In this document: positions 42,524-50,880 of the stretch, in pieces
Layout: each line of letters starts with the position of its first letter
Position numbering within the stretch: the first letter of the stretch is position 1
Origin: Streptomyces nymphaeiformis
Lineage (GTDB): Bacteria > Actinomycetota > Actinomycetes > Streptomycetales > Streptomycetaceae
Reading direction: 5' to 3'
DNA length: 64,000 nt
Assembly (NCBI RefSeq): GCF_014203895.1
Contig: NZ_JACHJY010000001.1
Span: forward strand, 1,240,001-1,304,000
Made by a program: the position numbers and the translations under genes
Notes under the pieces: model-generated
What the model was told of the DNA's origin: nothing
The model's input: only the letters and a program-made list of their open reading frames with translations
The model's database searches: none

Positions 42524-42943
42524 AAAAGCGGCGATCGCGCAGGTCGCGCGCCGCGATGTCCGCTTCGGAACGAGCAGAACGGCGCATTCCGGGCCCCCGG
42601 GCGATGCCGCCGGCCCCGCCCGCCCGTCGCCTCCCGCCGTCGCCGCCAGCAGCGCCGCAGCCTCCGCCACCGAGGCCGTACCCGTCGCCGCGAGCGGCCG
42701 CGCGGACGGATGCGGTACGGGTACGGCCGCCAGCTCCGCGGCCGGGAACCCGCGCACCGGCACCCCGAGCGCCGCCGCGACCGCCACGATCCCCGGCTCC
42801 GTCGCCCGCGCGTCGAGCGTGCCGAGCGACCGCACGTCCGCGCCCGTCAGCCCCGCCTCCCGCAGGACCGCGCCGACGAGCGCGAGGACCTCGCCCGCCG
42901 CCGTCCCCGGCCGCACCCCCACGCCGAGGTGCGCACCCGGCAC
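42524..42943 (-). CDS. cobE: CobE/CbiG C-terminal-like cobalamin biosynthesis domain, open into cobC
   Basis: The minus-strand frame from GTG 42943 encodes about 140 residues with GVGVRPGTAAGEVLALVGAV, SLGTLDARATEPGIVAVAAA, VRGFPAAELAAVPVPHPSA, TASVAEAAALLA and LLVPKRTSRRATCAIA. These are clear features of the CobE/CbiG-C family, which acts at precorrin ring contraction. No stop codon separates it from cobC: the frame runs through about 40 poorly conserved, less GC-biased codons into MDTHTH. Either this is a CobE-CobC fusion starting at 42943 and ending at 41345, or a stop has been lost by frameshift. The coordinates given mark only the recognisable domain. Confidence 0.65.
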
Positions 42944-42964
42944 CCCATCGGATAGCAAAGGCCC

Positions 42965-43744
42965 ATGGCTGTAGTCGTCGCGCTCGGCGCGTTCCTCATG
43001 ACGCTCTTCGGCGGCTGGGTCGCCGGGCGCGTCACCGACCGCCGCCACCTCGTCCTCGGCCTCGCCGGCGGACTCATGCTCGGCGTCGTCGGACTCGACC
43101 TCCTGCCGGAGGCCCTGGACGCGGCGGGGAAGAAGGTCTTCGGCGTCCCGGAGGCCCTGCTGCTCTTCGTCGGCGGCTTCCTCCTCGCCCACGTCGTCGA
43201 ACGGCTCCTCGCGGTCCGCCAGGCTGCTCACGGCGCCGGCGCCGATCGGGGGGCAGCGCAGAGCGCTTCGATGGAGGGTGGTGGTCGGGAGACGGGCGGG
43301 CGGGTCCCTCAGGTCGGCCTCACGGCCGCCGCCGCGATGGTCCTCCACAGCCTCATGGACGGCATCGCGCTCGGCGCGGCCTTCCAGGTCAGCGGCGGCA
43401 TGGGCGCCACCGTCGCCCTCGCCGTCATCGCCCACGACTTCGCCGACGGATTCAACACGTACACGATCACGAGCCTCTACGGGAACGCCCGCCGCAGAGC
43501 CCTCACCATGCTCGTCGCGGCCGCCGTCGCCCCGGTCGCCGGCGCCGGACTCGCCACCCTGTTCACCCTTCCGGAGGAACTGCTCGGGTGCTATCTCGGC
43601 TTCTTCGGCGGTGCCCTGCTCTACCTCGCCGCCGCCGAGATCCTGCCGGAGGCCCACCACGAACACCCCGCCCGCTCCACCCTGCTGTGCACGGTGGCGG
43701 GCGTGGCCTTCATCTGGCTCGTGGTGGGCGTCTCCGGCGGCTGA
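42965..43744 (+). CDS. ZIP family metal transporter
   Basis: This 259-residue membrane protein has about eight helices. The metal-binding helix motifs are HSLMDGIALGAAF (helix IV) and HDFADGFNTYT (helix V), plus AAEILPEAHHEHP near the end. ZIP proteins import divalent metals such as zinc, iron or cobalt. Its place among late cobalamin genes suggests cobalt supply, but this is inference from context. Its ATG is only 21 bases from the divergent CobE-like start, so one promoter must lie within the other gene. Confidence 0.88.
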   Translation: MAVVVALGAFLMTLFGGWVAGRVTDRRHLVLGLAGGLMLGVVGLDLLPEALDAAGKKVFGVPEALLLFVGGFLLAHVVERLLAVRQAAHGAGADRGAAQSASMEGGGRETGGRVPQVGLTAAAAMVLHSLMDGIALGAAFQVSGGMGATVALAVIAHDFADGFNTYTITSLYGNARRRALTMLVAAAVAPVAGAGLATLFTLPEELLGCYLGFFGGALLYLAAAEILPEAHHEHPARSTLLCTVAGVAFIWLVVGVSGG

Positions 43745-43746
43745 CC

Positions 43747-45174
43747 TCACGCGCAGTGCCCCACGAACCGCGCGGCGGCCTCGGGGGACCCCGCCCAGTG
43801 GGTGTGCACGTAGCTGGCGTGCACCCCGCCCTGCACGAAGCCCTCCACCCGCCGCTCCGGCTGCCGCAGCCCCCAGGCCGCGAGCGGCCCCGCGCCCGGC
43901 TCGATCACCGTGCGGTGGAACTCGTGCCCGCGCATCCGGGCCCCGGCCGGCGCGAGGACGCTGTCGTTCACGGCGACGGCGTCCCGGTAGCCGAGCGTGA
44001 GCCGCTCCGACATCCGCGCGTCGGCGTCGAGCACCCCGCACATGGGCGTGCCGTCGAGCGACCGCGCCAGGTAAAGGAGCCCGGCGCACTCGGCGGCGAC
44101 GGGCGCGCCGGAGGCGGCGAGCTCGGCGACGGCCTTGCGGAGGGGTTCGTTGGCGGACAGCTCGGCGCCGTACATCTCGGGGAACCCGCCGCCTATGACG
44201 AGCCCGCTCGTGCCCTCGGGGAGGGCCTCGTCCCGCAGTGGATCGAAGGTGACGACTTCGGCGCCGGCCGCTTGCAGCAACTCCGTGTGCTCGGCGTACG
44301 AGAAGGTGAACGCGGCTCCACCGGCGACGGCGACGACCGGCCGTGGTGGGCGATCGTTCCGCGGGGGCAAGGGGGTCCCCCCTGTTCGAGCGAAGCCGAG
44401 AGCTTGGGGGAGGGTGGGCACCACGGAACCACCGGCGTGCAGCCGCTCCCCGACCCCCGGCTCCCACGGCTCGGCGTCCAGCGCGGGCGCCGACCGCGCG
44501 AGCGCCAGCAGCGCCTCCATGTCGCACCCGGCAAGGACCTGCTCCGCCTGCGCGGCCACCGCCTCCACCGCCTGGGCCTGCCGCTCGGCGACCGGTACGA
44601 GACCGAGGTGCCGCGAAGGCGTGGCGACGGCGGGGGCCCGCCGCAGCACGCCGAGCACCGGCACCCCCGACTCCCCGAGCGCCTCCCGCAGCAGATGCTC
44701 GTGCCGGTCCGTCGCGACCTTGTTCAGGATCACGCCCCCGATCCGCACCTCCGGGTCCCAGGACGCGAACCCGTGGACGAGCGCCGCCACCGACCGCGAC
44801 TGCGAGGACGCGTCGACGACGAGGACCACCGGCGCCTTGAGCAGCTTCGCGACCTGTGCGGTGGACGCCAGCTCGCCCTGGTCGGCGGCACCGTCGTACA
44901 GGCCCATGACCCCCTCGACCACGGCCAGGTCGCAGCCGCGCGCCCCGTGCAGGAAGAGCGGCGCGATCAGCCCCGTACCGCACATGTACGCGTCGAGGTT
45001 GCGGCCCGGCCGGCCGGTCGCGAGCGCGTGGTAGCCCGGGTCGATGTAGTCGGGGCCGACCTTGTGCGGGGAGACGGCCAGACCACGGCCGGCGAACGCG
45101 GCCATCAGGCCGGTCGCGACCGTGGTCTTGCCCGCGCCGGACGACGGCGCGGCGATGACGAGACGTGCTACCAC
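43747..45174 (-). CDS. cobB: Cobyrinic/hydrogenobyrinic acid a,c-diamide synthase
   Basis: This 475-residue glutamine-dependent amidase has an N-terminal dethiobiotin-synthetase-like ATPase (APSSGAGKTTVATGLM, KVGPDYIDPGYHALATGR) and a C-terminal triad-type glutamine amidotransferase (nucleophile Cys in APVAAECAGLLYLARSL, HEFHRTVIE). It amidates the a and c side chains of the corrin ring. GTG 45174 overlaps the cobO stop codon by seven bases. It is the last gene of the riboswitch-controlled operon. Confidence 0.96.
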   Translation of the reverse strand: MVARLVIAAPSSGAGKTTVATGLMAAFAGRGLAVSPHKVGPDYIDPGYHALATGRPGRNLDAYMCGTGLIAPLFLHGARGCDLAVVEGVMGLYDGAADQGELASTAQVAKLLKAPVVLVVDASSQSRSVAALVHGFASWDPEVRIGGVILNKVATDRHEHLLREALGESGVPVLGVLRRAPAVATPSRHLGLVPVAERQAQAVEAVAAQAEQVLAGCDMEALLALARSAPALDAEPWEPGVGERLHAGGSVVPTLPQALGFARTGGTPLPPRNDRPPRPVVAVAGGAAFTFSYAEHTELLQAAGAEVVTFDPLRDEALPEGTSGLVIGGGFPEMYGAELSANEPLRKAVAELAASGAPVAAECAGLLYLARSLDGTPMCGVLDADARMSERLTLGYRDAVAVNDSVLAPAGARMRGHEFHRTVIEPGAGPLAAWGLRQPERRVEGFVQGGVHASYVHTHWAGSPEAAARFVGHCA

Positions 45175-45776
45175 TCGATGCCCCGCTGGCCCTTCTGACC
45201 GGCGTCCATCGGGTGCTTGACCTTGGACATGTCGGTGACGAGATCGGCGAAGTCGCAGAGCTCCTGCGGCGCGTTGCGGCCGGTGATGACGACGTGCTGC
45301 TGCCCGGGACGGTCGCGCAGCACCTCGACGACCTCCTTGACGTCGATCCAGCCCCAGTGCAGCAGGTAGGCGAACTCGTCGAGGACGTAGAACCTGTACT
45401 TCTCCTCGGCGAGGTCCCGCTTGACCTGCTCCCAGCCCTCGCGGGCCTTGTCCTCGTGGGACTGCTCGCCCTCGGCGACCTCGCGCTGGATCCAGGACCA
45501 GCCCTCGCCCATCTTGTTCCAGGTGACCGTGCCGCCCTTGCCGGTCTCGCCGAGCGCCTTGAGGGCGTTCTCCTCGCCGACCCTCCACTTGGCGGACTTG
45601 ACGAACTGGAACACCCCGATCGGCCAGCCCTGGTTCCAGGCGCGCAGCGCCATGCCGAACGCGGCGGTCGACTTCCCCTTGCCGACGCCGGTGTGCACCA
45701 TCACCAGCGCCCGGTTGCGGCGCTGACGGGTGGTGAGACCGTCGTCGGGCACGACGGTCGGCTGTCCCTGCGGCAT
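45168..45776 (-). CDS. cobO: Cob(I)yrinic acid a,c-diamide adenosyltransferase
   Basis: This 202-residue P-loop protein has VMVHTGVGKGKSTAAFGMAL (modified Walker A), GVFQFVKSAKW, FYVLDEFAYLLHWGW and VVITGRNAPQEL, all typical of CobA/CobO. It transfers 5'-deoxyadenosyl from ATP to reduced corrinoid cobalt. ATG 45776 was chosen because it overlaps the upstream stop (TAATG) and has GGAGG 7-8 bases before it; ATG 45791 is in frame but lies inside the upstream gene. Confidence 0.96.
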   Translation of the reverse strand: MPQGQPTVVPDDGLTTRQRRNRALVMVHTGVGKGKSTAAFGMALRAWNQGWPIGVFQFVKSAKWRVGEENALKALGETGKGGTVTWNKMGEGWSWIQREVAEGEQSHEDKAREGWEQVKRDLAEEKYRFYVLDEFAYLLHWGWIDVKEVVEVLRDRPGQQHVVITGRNAPQELCDFADLVTDMSKVKHPMDAGQKGQRGIEW

Positions 45777-47824
45777 TAAGCGGCCCTCCATGCTGTCTGC
45801 GTTGTCTTTCCTGCTGCCTGTACGTCCCTGACGAGGCCGGCGATCGAGTCGGCGCGCAGCTCGTCCAGGGTCACGGCGGTGCCGCCGAGTTCGCGCGCCA
45901 GGGTCCCCGCGAGCCCGAGCCGCACCGGCCCGGTCTCGCAGTCCACGACCACGCTCGCGGTGCCGTCGGCGGCGTGCAGCCGCGCGGCCCGGGCGGCGAG
46001 CGCCACCGGATCGCCGGCGGCCCGCCCGCCGGTCGCCCGCCCGTCGGTCACGACGACGAGCAGCGGGCGGCGCGAGGGGTCACGCAGTCGTTCGACCCGC
46101 AGCACGTCATGGGCCTTGAGCAGCCCGGCGGACAGCGGCGTACGACCGCCGGTCGGAAGCGTCTCCAGGCGGGCGGCGGCCGCGTCCACGGACGAGGTCG
46201 GCGGCAGCGCGACCTCGGCGTCCCGCCCCCGGAAGGTGACGAGACCGACCTTGTCGCGCCGCTGGTAGGCGTCGAGCAGCAGCGACAGCACGGCGCCCTT
46301 CACGGCGCTCATCCGCTGCCGCGCCGCCATGGAGCCGGAGGCGTCCACGGCGAACAGCACCAGGTTCCCCTCGCGGCCCTCGCGGGTCGCCTGCCGCAGG
46401 TCGTCCCGGCGGACCACGAGGCCGGGCCCGGACCGGCCGCGCGCCCGCTGGTGCGGGGCGGCGGCCCGGACCGTCGCGGCCAGGTGCAGCTTGGTCAGCG
46501 CGCCCCGGGGCCGGGTCGATCCGGTGGTACGGCCGTGCTCGGTGCGGGCCCGGGAACGGCGCCCGGCCGCGCCCTCGCCGAGACCGGGCACGCTCAGCAC
46601 CTTCGTACGGAACGGCTCGCCGGCCTTGACGGCGGCACGCTCACCGGCGCCGGAGCCCTGCGGGGCCCCCTGCGGGGCGGGCGCGCCCTCCGGGGCGTCG
46701 GCGGCCTCGGGCGCGGGGCCGTCGGGCCCCTCGCCCTGCGGCGGAACGCCCCCGCCACCGCCGGGCCCACCGTCCCCCGGCCCGTCCGGCTCGGGATCGT
46801 CGTCCGGCTCGTCGCCCTTGAACTGCTCCAGGGTCTCGTCGAGCTTGTCCTCGTCGAGGCCGGGCGCGTCGAACGGCGAGCGCCGGCGCCGGTGGGGGAG
46901 GGCCAGGAGCGCGGCCTGCCGCACGTCCTCGGAGGTGACCTCGGTCCGTCCGGCCCAGGCGGCGAGCGCGGTCGCGGTCCGGGCCATCACGATGTCGGCG
47001 CGCATGCCGTCCACCTCGAACGCGGCGCAGGTCGCGGCGATCTGGAGCAGCACCGCGTCGCCGAGGGCCACCTGGGGCAGCAACTCCCGGGCGGCGACGA
47101 TCCGTTCGCGCAGGGCGCGCTCCTCGCCGGCCCAGCGGGCGGCGAACGCGGCCGGGTCGTCCTCGAAGGCGAGCCGCCGCCGGACGACCTCGACCCGCTG
47201 CTCCGGGTCCCGCGAGGCGGCCACCTCGACGGTGAGCCCGAACCGGTCGAGCAACTGCGGCCGCAGTTCGCCCTCCTCGGGGTTCATGGTCCCGACGAGC
47301 AGGAAGCGCGCGGCGTGCCGCACGGAGACGCCCTCGCGCTCGACGTGGGAGGCGCCCATGGCGGCGGCGTCGAGCAGGTGGTCGATCAGGTGGTCGCTGA
47401 GGAGATTGACCTCGTCGACGTAGAGGATCCCCCGGTGCGCGGCGGCGAGCAGCCCCGGCTCGAAGGCCTTCACGCCCTCGGCGAGCGCCTTCTCGATGTC
47501 GAGCGCGCCGACGAGCCGGTCCTCGGAGGCGCCGACGGGCAGCTCGACCATCCGCGCGGGACGGGCGGTCCCGGGCGCGTCGCCGTGGGGCCCGTCGGGG
47601 CAGCCCGGGTCGGGGGAGGCCGGGTCACAGCTGAACCGGCACCCCGCGACCACCGGGACCTCCGGCAGCAACTCGGCGAGCGCACGCACGGCGGTGGACT
47701 TGGCGGTCCCCTTCTCGCCCCGCACGAGCACTCCGCCCACAGCCGGGCTGACGGCGTTCAGCAGCAGCGCGAGCCGCAGATCGTCCATGCCGACGACGGC
47801 GGTGAACGGATAGCGGGTGCTCAT
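45776..47824 (-). CDS. Cobaltochelatase/magnesium chelatase-like AAA-VWA subunit (ChlI/ChlD fusion)
   Basis: This 682-residue protein fuses a ChlI-type AAA+ ATPase (about 1-330; Walker A GEKGTAKSTAV, Walker B LYVDEVNLLSDHLID, MNPEEGELRPQLLDRFGL) to a Pro/Gly-rich linker (about 340-400) and a C-terminal VWA domain (about 480-680; MIDAS FAVDASGSMAARQRM). Together with CobN it would insert cobalt in the aerobic B12 pathway. No cobN lies in this window. It begins 49 bases after cobQ and is coupled to cobO through TAATG. Confidence 0.93.
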   Translation of the reverse strand: MSTRYPFTAVVGMDDLRLALLLNAVSPAVGGVLVRGEKGTAKSTAVRALAELLPEVPVVAGCRFSCDPASPDPGCPDGPHGDAPGTARPARMVELPVGASEDRLVGALDIEKALAEGVKAFEPGLLAAAHRGILYVDEVNLLSDHLIDHLLDAAAMGASHVEREGVSVRHAARFLLVGTMNPEEGELRPQLLDRFGLTVEVAASRDPEQRVEVVRRRLAFEDDPAAFAARWAGEERALRERIVAARELLPQVALGDAVLLQIAATCAAFEVDGMRADIVMARTATALAAWAGRTEVTSEDVRQAALLALPHRRRRSPFDAPGLDEDKLDETLEQFKGDEPDDDPEPDGPGDGGPGGGGGVPPQGEGPDGPAPEAADAPEGAPAPQGAPQGSGAGERAAVKAGEPFRTKVLSVPGLGEGAAGRRSRARTEHGRTTGSTRPRGALTKLHLAATVRAAAPHQRARGRSGPGLVVRRDDLRQATREGREGNLVLFAVDASGSMAARQRMSAVKGAVLSLLLDAYQRRDKVGLVTFRGRDAEVALPPTSSVDAAAARLETLPTGGRTPLSAGLLKAHDVLRVERLRDPSRRPLLVVVTDGRATGGRAAGDPVALAARAARLHAADGTASVVVDCETGPVRLGLAGTLARELGGTAVTLDELRADSIAGLVRDVQAAGKTTQTAWRAA

Positions 47825-47873
47825 CGGACGGTCACTCCTTCGGGAAGTACGGAACTCAGGGCGGGGCGGGTGC

Positions 47874-49382
47874 TCACGGTGCCCCCGGCGGCACGAACGG
47901 CAGCCCCTCCGGGGCGCCGTCCTCGATCAGCCGGAGCAGCGCGTCCGTGTCCGCGTGTTCCTCGATCAGGTCGCCGAGCCGGTCGAGCTGCTCCTCGCGC
48001 AGCGCGCCGAACGAGGTGTCGGGGGCGGGCACGAAGCGGCGCCCGGCCGCCGTCGCGACCTCCCGCAGGAACGCCCGGCGGAAGCCGTCGCTCTCCAGGG
48101 AGCCGTGCCAGTGGGTGCCCCACACGGAGCCGACCCGGCAGCCGTCGAGGAACGGCTCCCCGCCGTCCACGGAAGCCACGCCGTGGTGGATCTCGTACCC
48201 CTCGACCCGTTCGCCGAGCGCCTCGCCGACCGGCCGGGCGAGGGTCTTCTCGACCCCGAACCGGATCCGTACGGGCAGCAGCCCGAGCCCGTCGACGACG
48301 CCGGCCTTCGACTCGACCTCGTCCTCGATGCGCTCGCCCAGGACCTGGAAGCCGCCGCAGATGCCGAGCACCGGCCGGCCCTCGGCGGCGCGCCGGACGA
48401 GGGCGTCCGCGAGTCCCCGCTCGCGCAGCCAGGCGAGGGCCCTGACCGTCCCGCGCGTGCCCGGCACGACCACCAGGTCCGCGTCGGCCAGCTCCTCCGG
48501 CCGGTCCACGAACCGCACGATCACGCCCGGCTCCGCCGCCAGCGCGTCCACGTCGGTGAAGTTCGACATCAGCGGGACCGCGCAGACCGCGACCCGCAGC
48601 ACGTCCGCGCCGACCGGCGGCGCGACGACCGACTCGCGGACGGCACCCCGCAGGGAGACCCGCAGGCCGTCCTCCTCGTCGATGCCGAGCCCGTGCGCGT
48701 ACGGCAGGACGCCGAAGGTCCGGCGGCCGGTGAGCCCGTGCAGCATGTCGAGGCCCGGTTCGAGGAGGGACACGTCGCCGCGGAACTTGTTGACCAGGTA
48801 GCCCGCCACGAGCGACTGGTCCTCGGGAGAGAGCAGCGCCGTCGTCCCGAAGAACTGGGCGAAGACCCCGCCCCGGTCGATGTCCCCGACGACGACCACG
48901 GGCAGCTTCGCGGCCCGCGCGATGCCCATGTTCACGATGTCCGTGCGCCGCAGGTTGATCTCGGCCGGACTGCCCGCCCCCTCGCAGATCACGGCGTCAT
49001 ACGTGCCCCGCAGCTCCTCCAGGCACGCCAGGACCGGCTCGAAGAGTTCCTTCTGCCGGCCCCCGTGGTAGCCGCGGGCGCTCAGCTCGCCGACCGGCTT
49101 GCCCATGAGGACGACCTGGCTGGAGCGGTCGCTGCCGGGCTTGAGCAGCACCGGGTTCATGAGCGCGGTCGGCTCGACGCGCGCCGCCTGTGCCTGCATG
49201 GCCTGCGCGCGGCCGATCTCGGCGCCCTCCCGGGTGACGAAGGAGTTCAGGGACATGTTCTGTCCCTTGAACGGCGCGACCTTGACGCCCTGCCGGACCA
49301 GCCACCGGCAGATGCCGGCCGTGACGACGCTCTTGCCCGCGTCGGACGTGGTCCCGGCGACGAGCAGCCCCCCACCCCTCAT
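47874..49382 (-). CDS. cobQ: Cobyric acid synthase
   Basis: This 502-residue glutamine-dependent amidase has an N-terminal P-loop LLVAGTTSDAGKSVVTAGIC with PFKGQNMSLNSFVT and VGDIDRGGVFAQFFG. The C-terminal amidotransferase domain has RPVLGICGGFQVLGERI (Cys) and HWHGSLESDGFRRAFL (His). It amidates the b, d, e and g side chains of adenosylcobyrinate a,c-diamide. Length is normal for the family. The ATG overlaps the cobD stop (ATGA). Confidence 0.97.
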   Translation of the reverse strand: MRGGGLLVAGTTSDAGKSVVTAGICRWLVRQGVKVAPFKGQNMSLNSFVTREGAEIGRAQAMQAQAARVEPTALMNPVLLKPGSDRSSQVVLMGKPVGELSARGYHGGRQKELFEPVLACLEELRGTYDAVICEGAGSPAEINLRRTDIVNMGIARAAKLPVVVVGDIDRGGVFAQFFGTTALLSPEDQSLVAGYLVNKFRGDVSLLEPGLDMLHGLTGRRTFGVLPYAHGLGIDEEDGLRVSLRGAVRESVVAPPVGADVLRVAVCAVPLMSNFTDVDALAAEPGVIVRFVDRPEELADADLVVVPGTRGTVRALAWLRERGLADALVRRAAEGRPVLGICGGFQVLGERIEDEVESKAGVVDGLGLLPVRIRFGVEKTLARPVGEALGERVEGYEIHHGVASVDGGEPFLDGCRVGSVWGTHWHGSLESDGFRRAFLREVATAAGRRFVPAPDTSFGALREEQLDRLGDLIEEHADTDALLRLIEDGAPEGLPFVPPGAP

Positions 49383-50353
49383 GCGTTCCTCCGCTTCAGC
49401 GCGCTCGCGATCATGCGGCCGCCCACGCAGACGGCCAGGGTCAGTCCGGTGACCCGGCGGGACAGCCGGACCGCGCGGTCGATGTCGGCGACCTCGACGG
49501 GCCGCCCCTCCCCGTTGAGGACGGGCCGGTGTTCGACCCGCCCGGCGTACGAGAGGGTCCCGCCGAGCCGTACGCCGAGGGCGCCCGCGAAGGAGGCCTC
49601 GACCGGTCCCGCGTTGGGGCTCGGGTGCTTTCCTGCGTCCGCCCGCCAGGCCCGTACGGCTCCGCGCGGGTTCCCGCCGGCGACGGTCGCGAGCAGGGCG
49701 GTCAGCCGGGCCCCGGGCCAGCCGGCCACGTCGTCGAGGCGGGCCGAGGCCCAGCCGTAGCGCCGGTGGCGGGGGGACTTGTGGCCGACCATCGCGTCGA
49801 GGGTGTTCACCGCGCGGAAGCCGACCAGGCCCGGCACACCCGCGACCGCGCCCCAGAAGAGGGCGCCCACGACCGCGTCGGAGGTGTTCTCGGCGACGGA
49901 CTCGACGACCGCGCGGGCCATCGCGGGACCGTCGAGGGACTGCGGGTCGCGTCCGCACAGGTGCGGCAGCCGTTCCCGGGCCACCTCCAGGTCGCCCGCG
50001 GCGAGGGCCCCGCCGATCGCGTGGGCCTCGCGTCCCAGGGTCGTACCGCCGACGACGGCCCACACGGCGGCGGCGGTCAGGGCGACGGATCCGGCGCGGC
50101 TGCCCCGTACCGTACGGGCGGCGAGGGCGCCGGCCGCGACGGTGGCACCGGCGCAGACGGCGGTGTGCAGGGCGCCCCAGCCGCGGTGGTCGCGCCACAG
50201 GGCCCGTTCGACGCGGCTGGCGGCCCGGCCGAAGGCGGCGACGGGGTGTCCGCGGCGGGGGTCGCCGACGAGTCGGTCGACGGCGAGGCCGAGGGCCGCG
50301 CCGTACGCGAACACACCGGTGGCTCGGGAAGGTCCTGGCCTGCGGCCGGGCAT
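49379..50353 (-). CDS. cobD: Adenosylcobinamide-phosphate synthase
   Basis: This 324-residue polytopic membrane protein of the CobD/CbiB family has DRLVGDPRRGHPVAAFGRAA near the N-terminus, VVESVAENTSDAVVGALFWG, GHKSPRHRRYGWASARLDDV and AGKHPSPNAGPVEASFAGAL. It joins the aminopropanol (phosphate) arm, likely supplied through CobC, to adenosylcobyric acid. It is the first gene of the operon and follows a cobalamin riboswitch that ends about 35 bases before the ATG. Confidence 0.96.
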   Translation of the reverse strand: MPGRRPGPSRATGVFAYGAALGLAVDRLVGDPRRGHPVAAFGRAASRVERALWRDHRGWGALHTAVCAGATVAAGALAARTVRGSRAGSVALTAAAVWAVVGGTTLGREAHAIGGALAAGDLEVARERLPHLCGRDPQSLDGPAMARAVVESVAENTSDAVVGALFWGAVAGVPGLVGFRAVNTLDAMVGHKSPRHRRYGWASARLDDVAGWPGARLTALLATVAGGNPRGAVRAWRADAGKHPSPNAGPVEASFAGALGVRLGGTLSYAGRVEHRPVLNGEGRPVEVADIDRAVRLSRRVTGLTLAVCVGGRMIASALKRRNA

Positions 50354-50394
50354 GGCGCACTGTCCTCACTCAGGGTCCGCGCCCTGGGTCGACG

Positions 50395-50534
50395 AAACCG
50401 GCGGCGAGAGTTCCTGACTTCCGGACCCTTGGGATCCGGTCACAGTGGCGGGACCGCGCCGGATTCGCACCGGACTTCCTCTCCTGCCGCCGTATGGCCC
50501 CGGCAGTCCACCACGGCCCGAGAACACCCGTCAA
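50395..50534 (-). ncRNA. Cobalamin (B12) riboswitch
   Basis: The minus-strand leader shows the conserved core of a cobalamin aptamer: GGTGCGAATCCGGCGCGGTC, then the B12 box GCCACTG (50453-50459), followed by AGTCAGGAAC and CGCCGCC. The 5' arm begins near 50530, just after TTGACG at 50529-50534, a possible -35 box. CAGGG-CGCGGA-CCCTG downstream (50370-50385) is a candidate expression-platform hairpin next to the cobD ribosome binding site. Coenzyme B12 would switch off cobD and the operon. Confidence 0.93.
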
Positions 50535-50584
50535 CTCACCCTTGACCTGCACCGCGTCACTGTGCGAAGCACCACAAACACGAC

Positions 50585-50623
50585 GGCCGGGCGGCCCGCA
50601 CACGAGGTGCGGGCCGCCCGGCC
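50585..50623 (-). terminator. Hairpin terminator after Pit-associated gene
   Basis: A perfect 17-bp stem (50585-50601 with 50607-50623) encloses a 5-base loop. It lies directly downstream of the minus-strand small membrane protein gene and separates the Pit unit from the cobalamin leader. Confidence 0.75.
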
Positions 50624-50642
50624 GGGGGTGCCGGGGAGACCG

Positions 50643-50864
50643 TCAGGCGACGATCAGGTAGATGCCGTACGCCACGGCCCCGAGGCACAGGGCGAAGCAG
50701 GCGTAGGCGCCGGTGCGGGCCAGGGCGGCGGAGCCTCCCTGGGCGGCGGCCTGCTCCTGCTTGGAGAGGCCGATGACGCCGAGGGTGAAGAGGCCCACGA
50801 GGGCGACGGTCGCCACGAGGCTGACTCCGAAGACGGAGCCGAGGGCTGCCCAGTCGATCTTCAT
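50643..50864 (-). CDS. Small two-helix membrane protein downstream of pit
   Basis: This 73-residue protein has two transmembrane helices (GSVFGVSLVATVALVGLFTL and ALARTGAYACFALCLGAVAY). Its start is 16 bases after the phosphate-transporter stop, so the two are co-transcribed. It is probably an accessory or regulatory partner of the transporter. The function is not known to me. Confidence 0.85.
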   Translation of the reverse strand: MKIDWAALGSVFGVSLVATVALVGLFTLGVIGLSKQEQAAAQGGSAALARTGAYACFALCLGAVAYGIYLIVA

Positions 50865-50880
50865 GCTTGGTTCCAGTTCC

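Noticed and set aside
41345..44983. A single 1212-codon minus-strand frame covering cobC, the CobE-like domain and beyond
   Set aside because: Upstream of 42943 it is antisense to the ZIP gene and part of cobB's region and shows no protein-family features. Only the cobC and CobE-like parts are supported.
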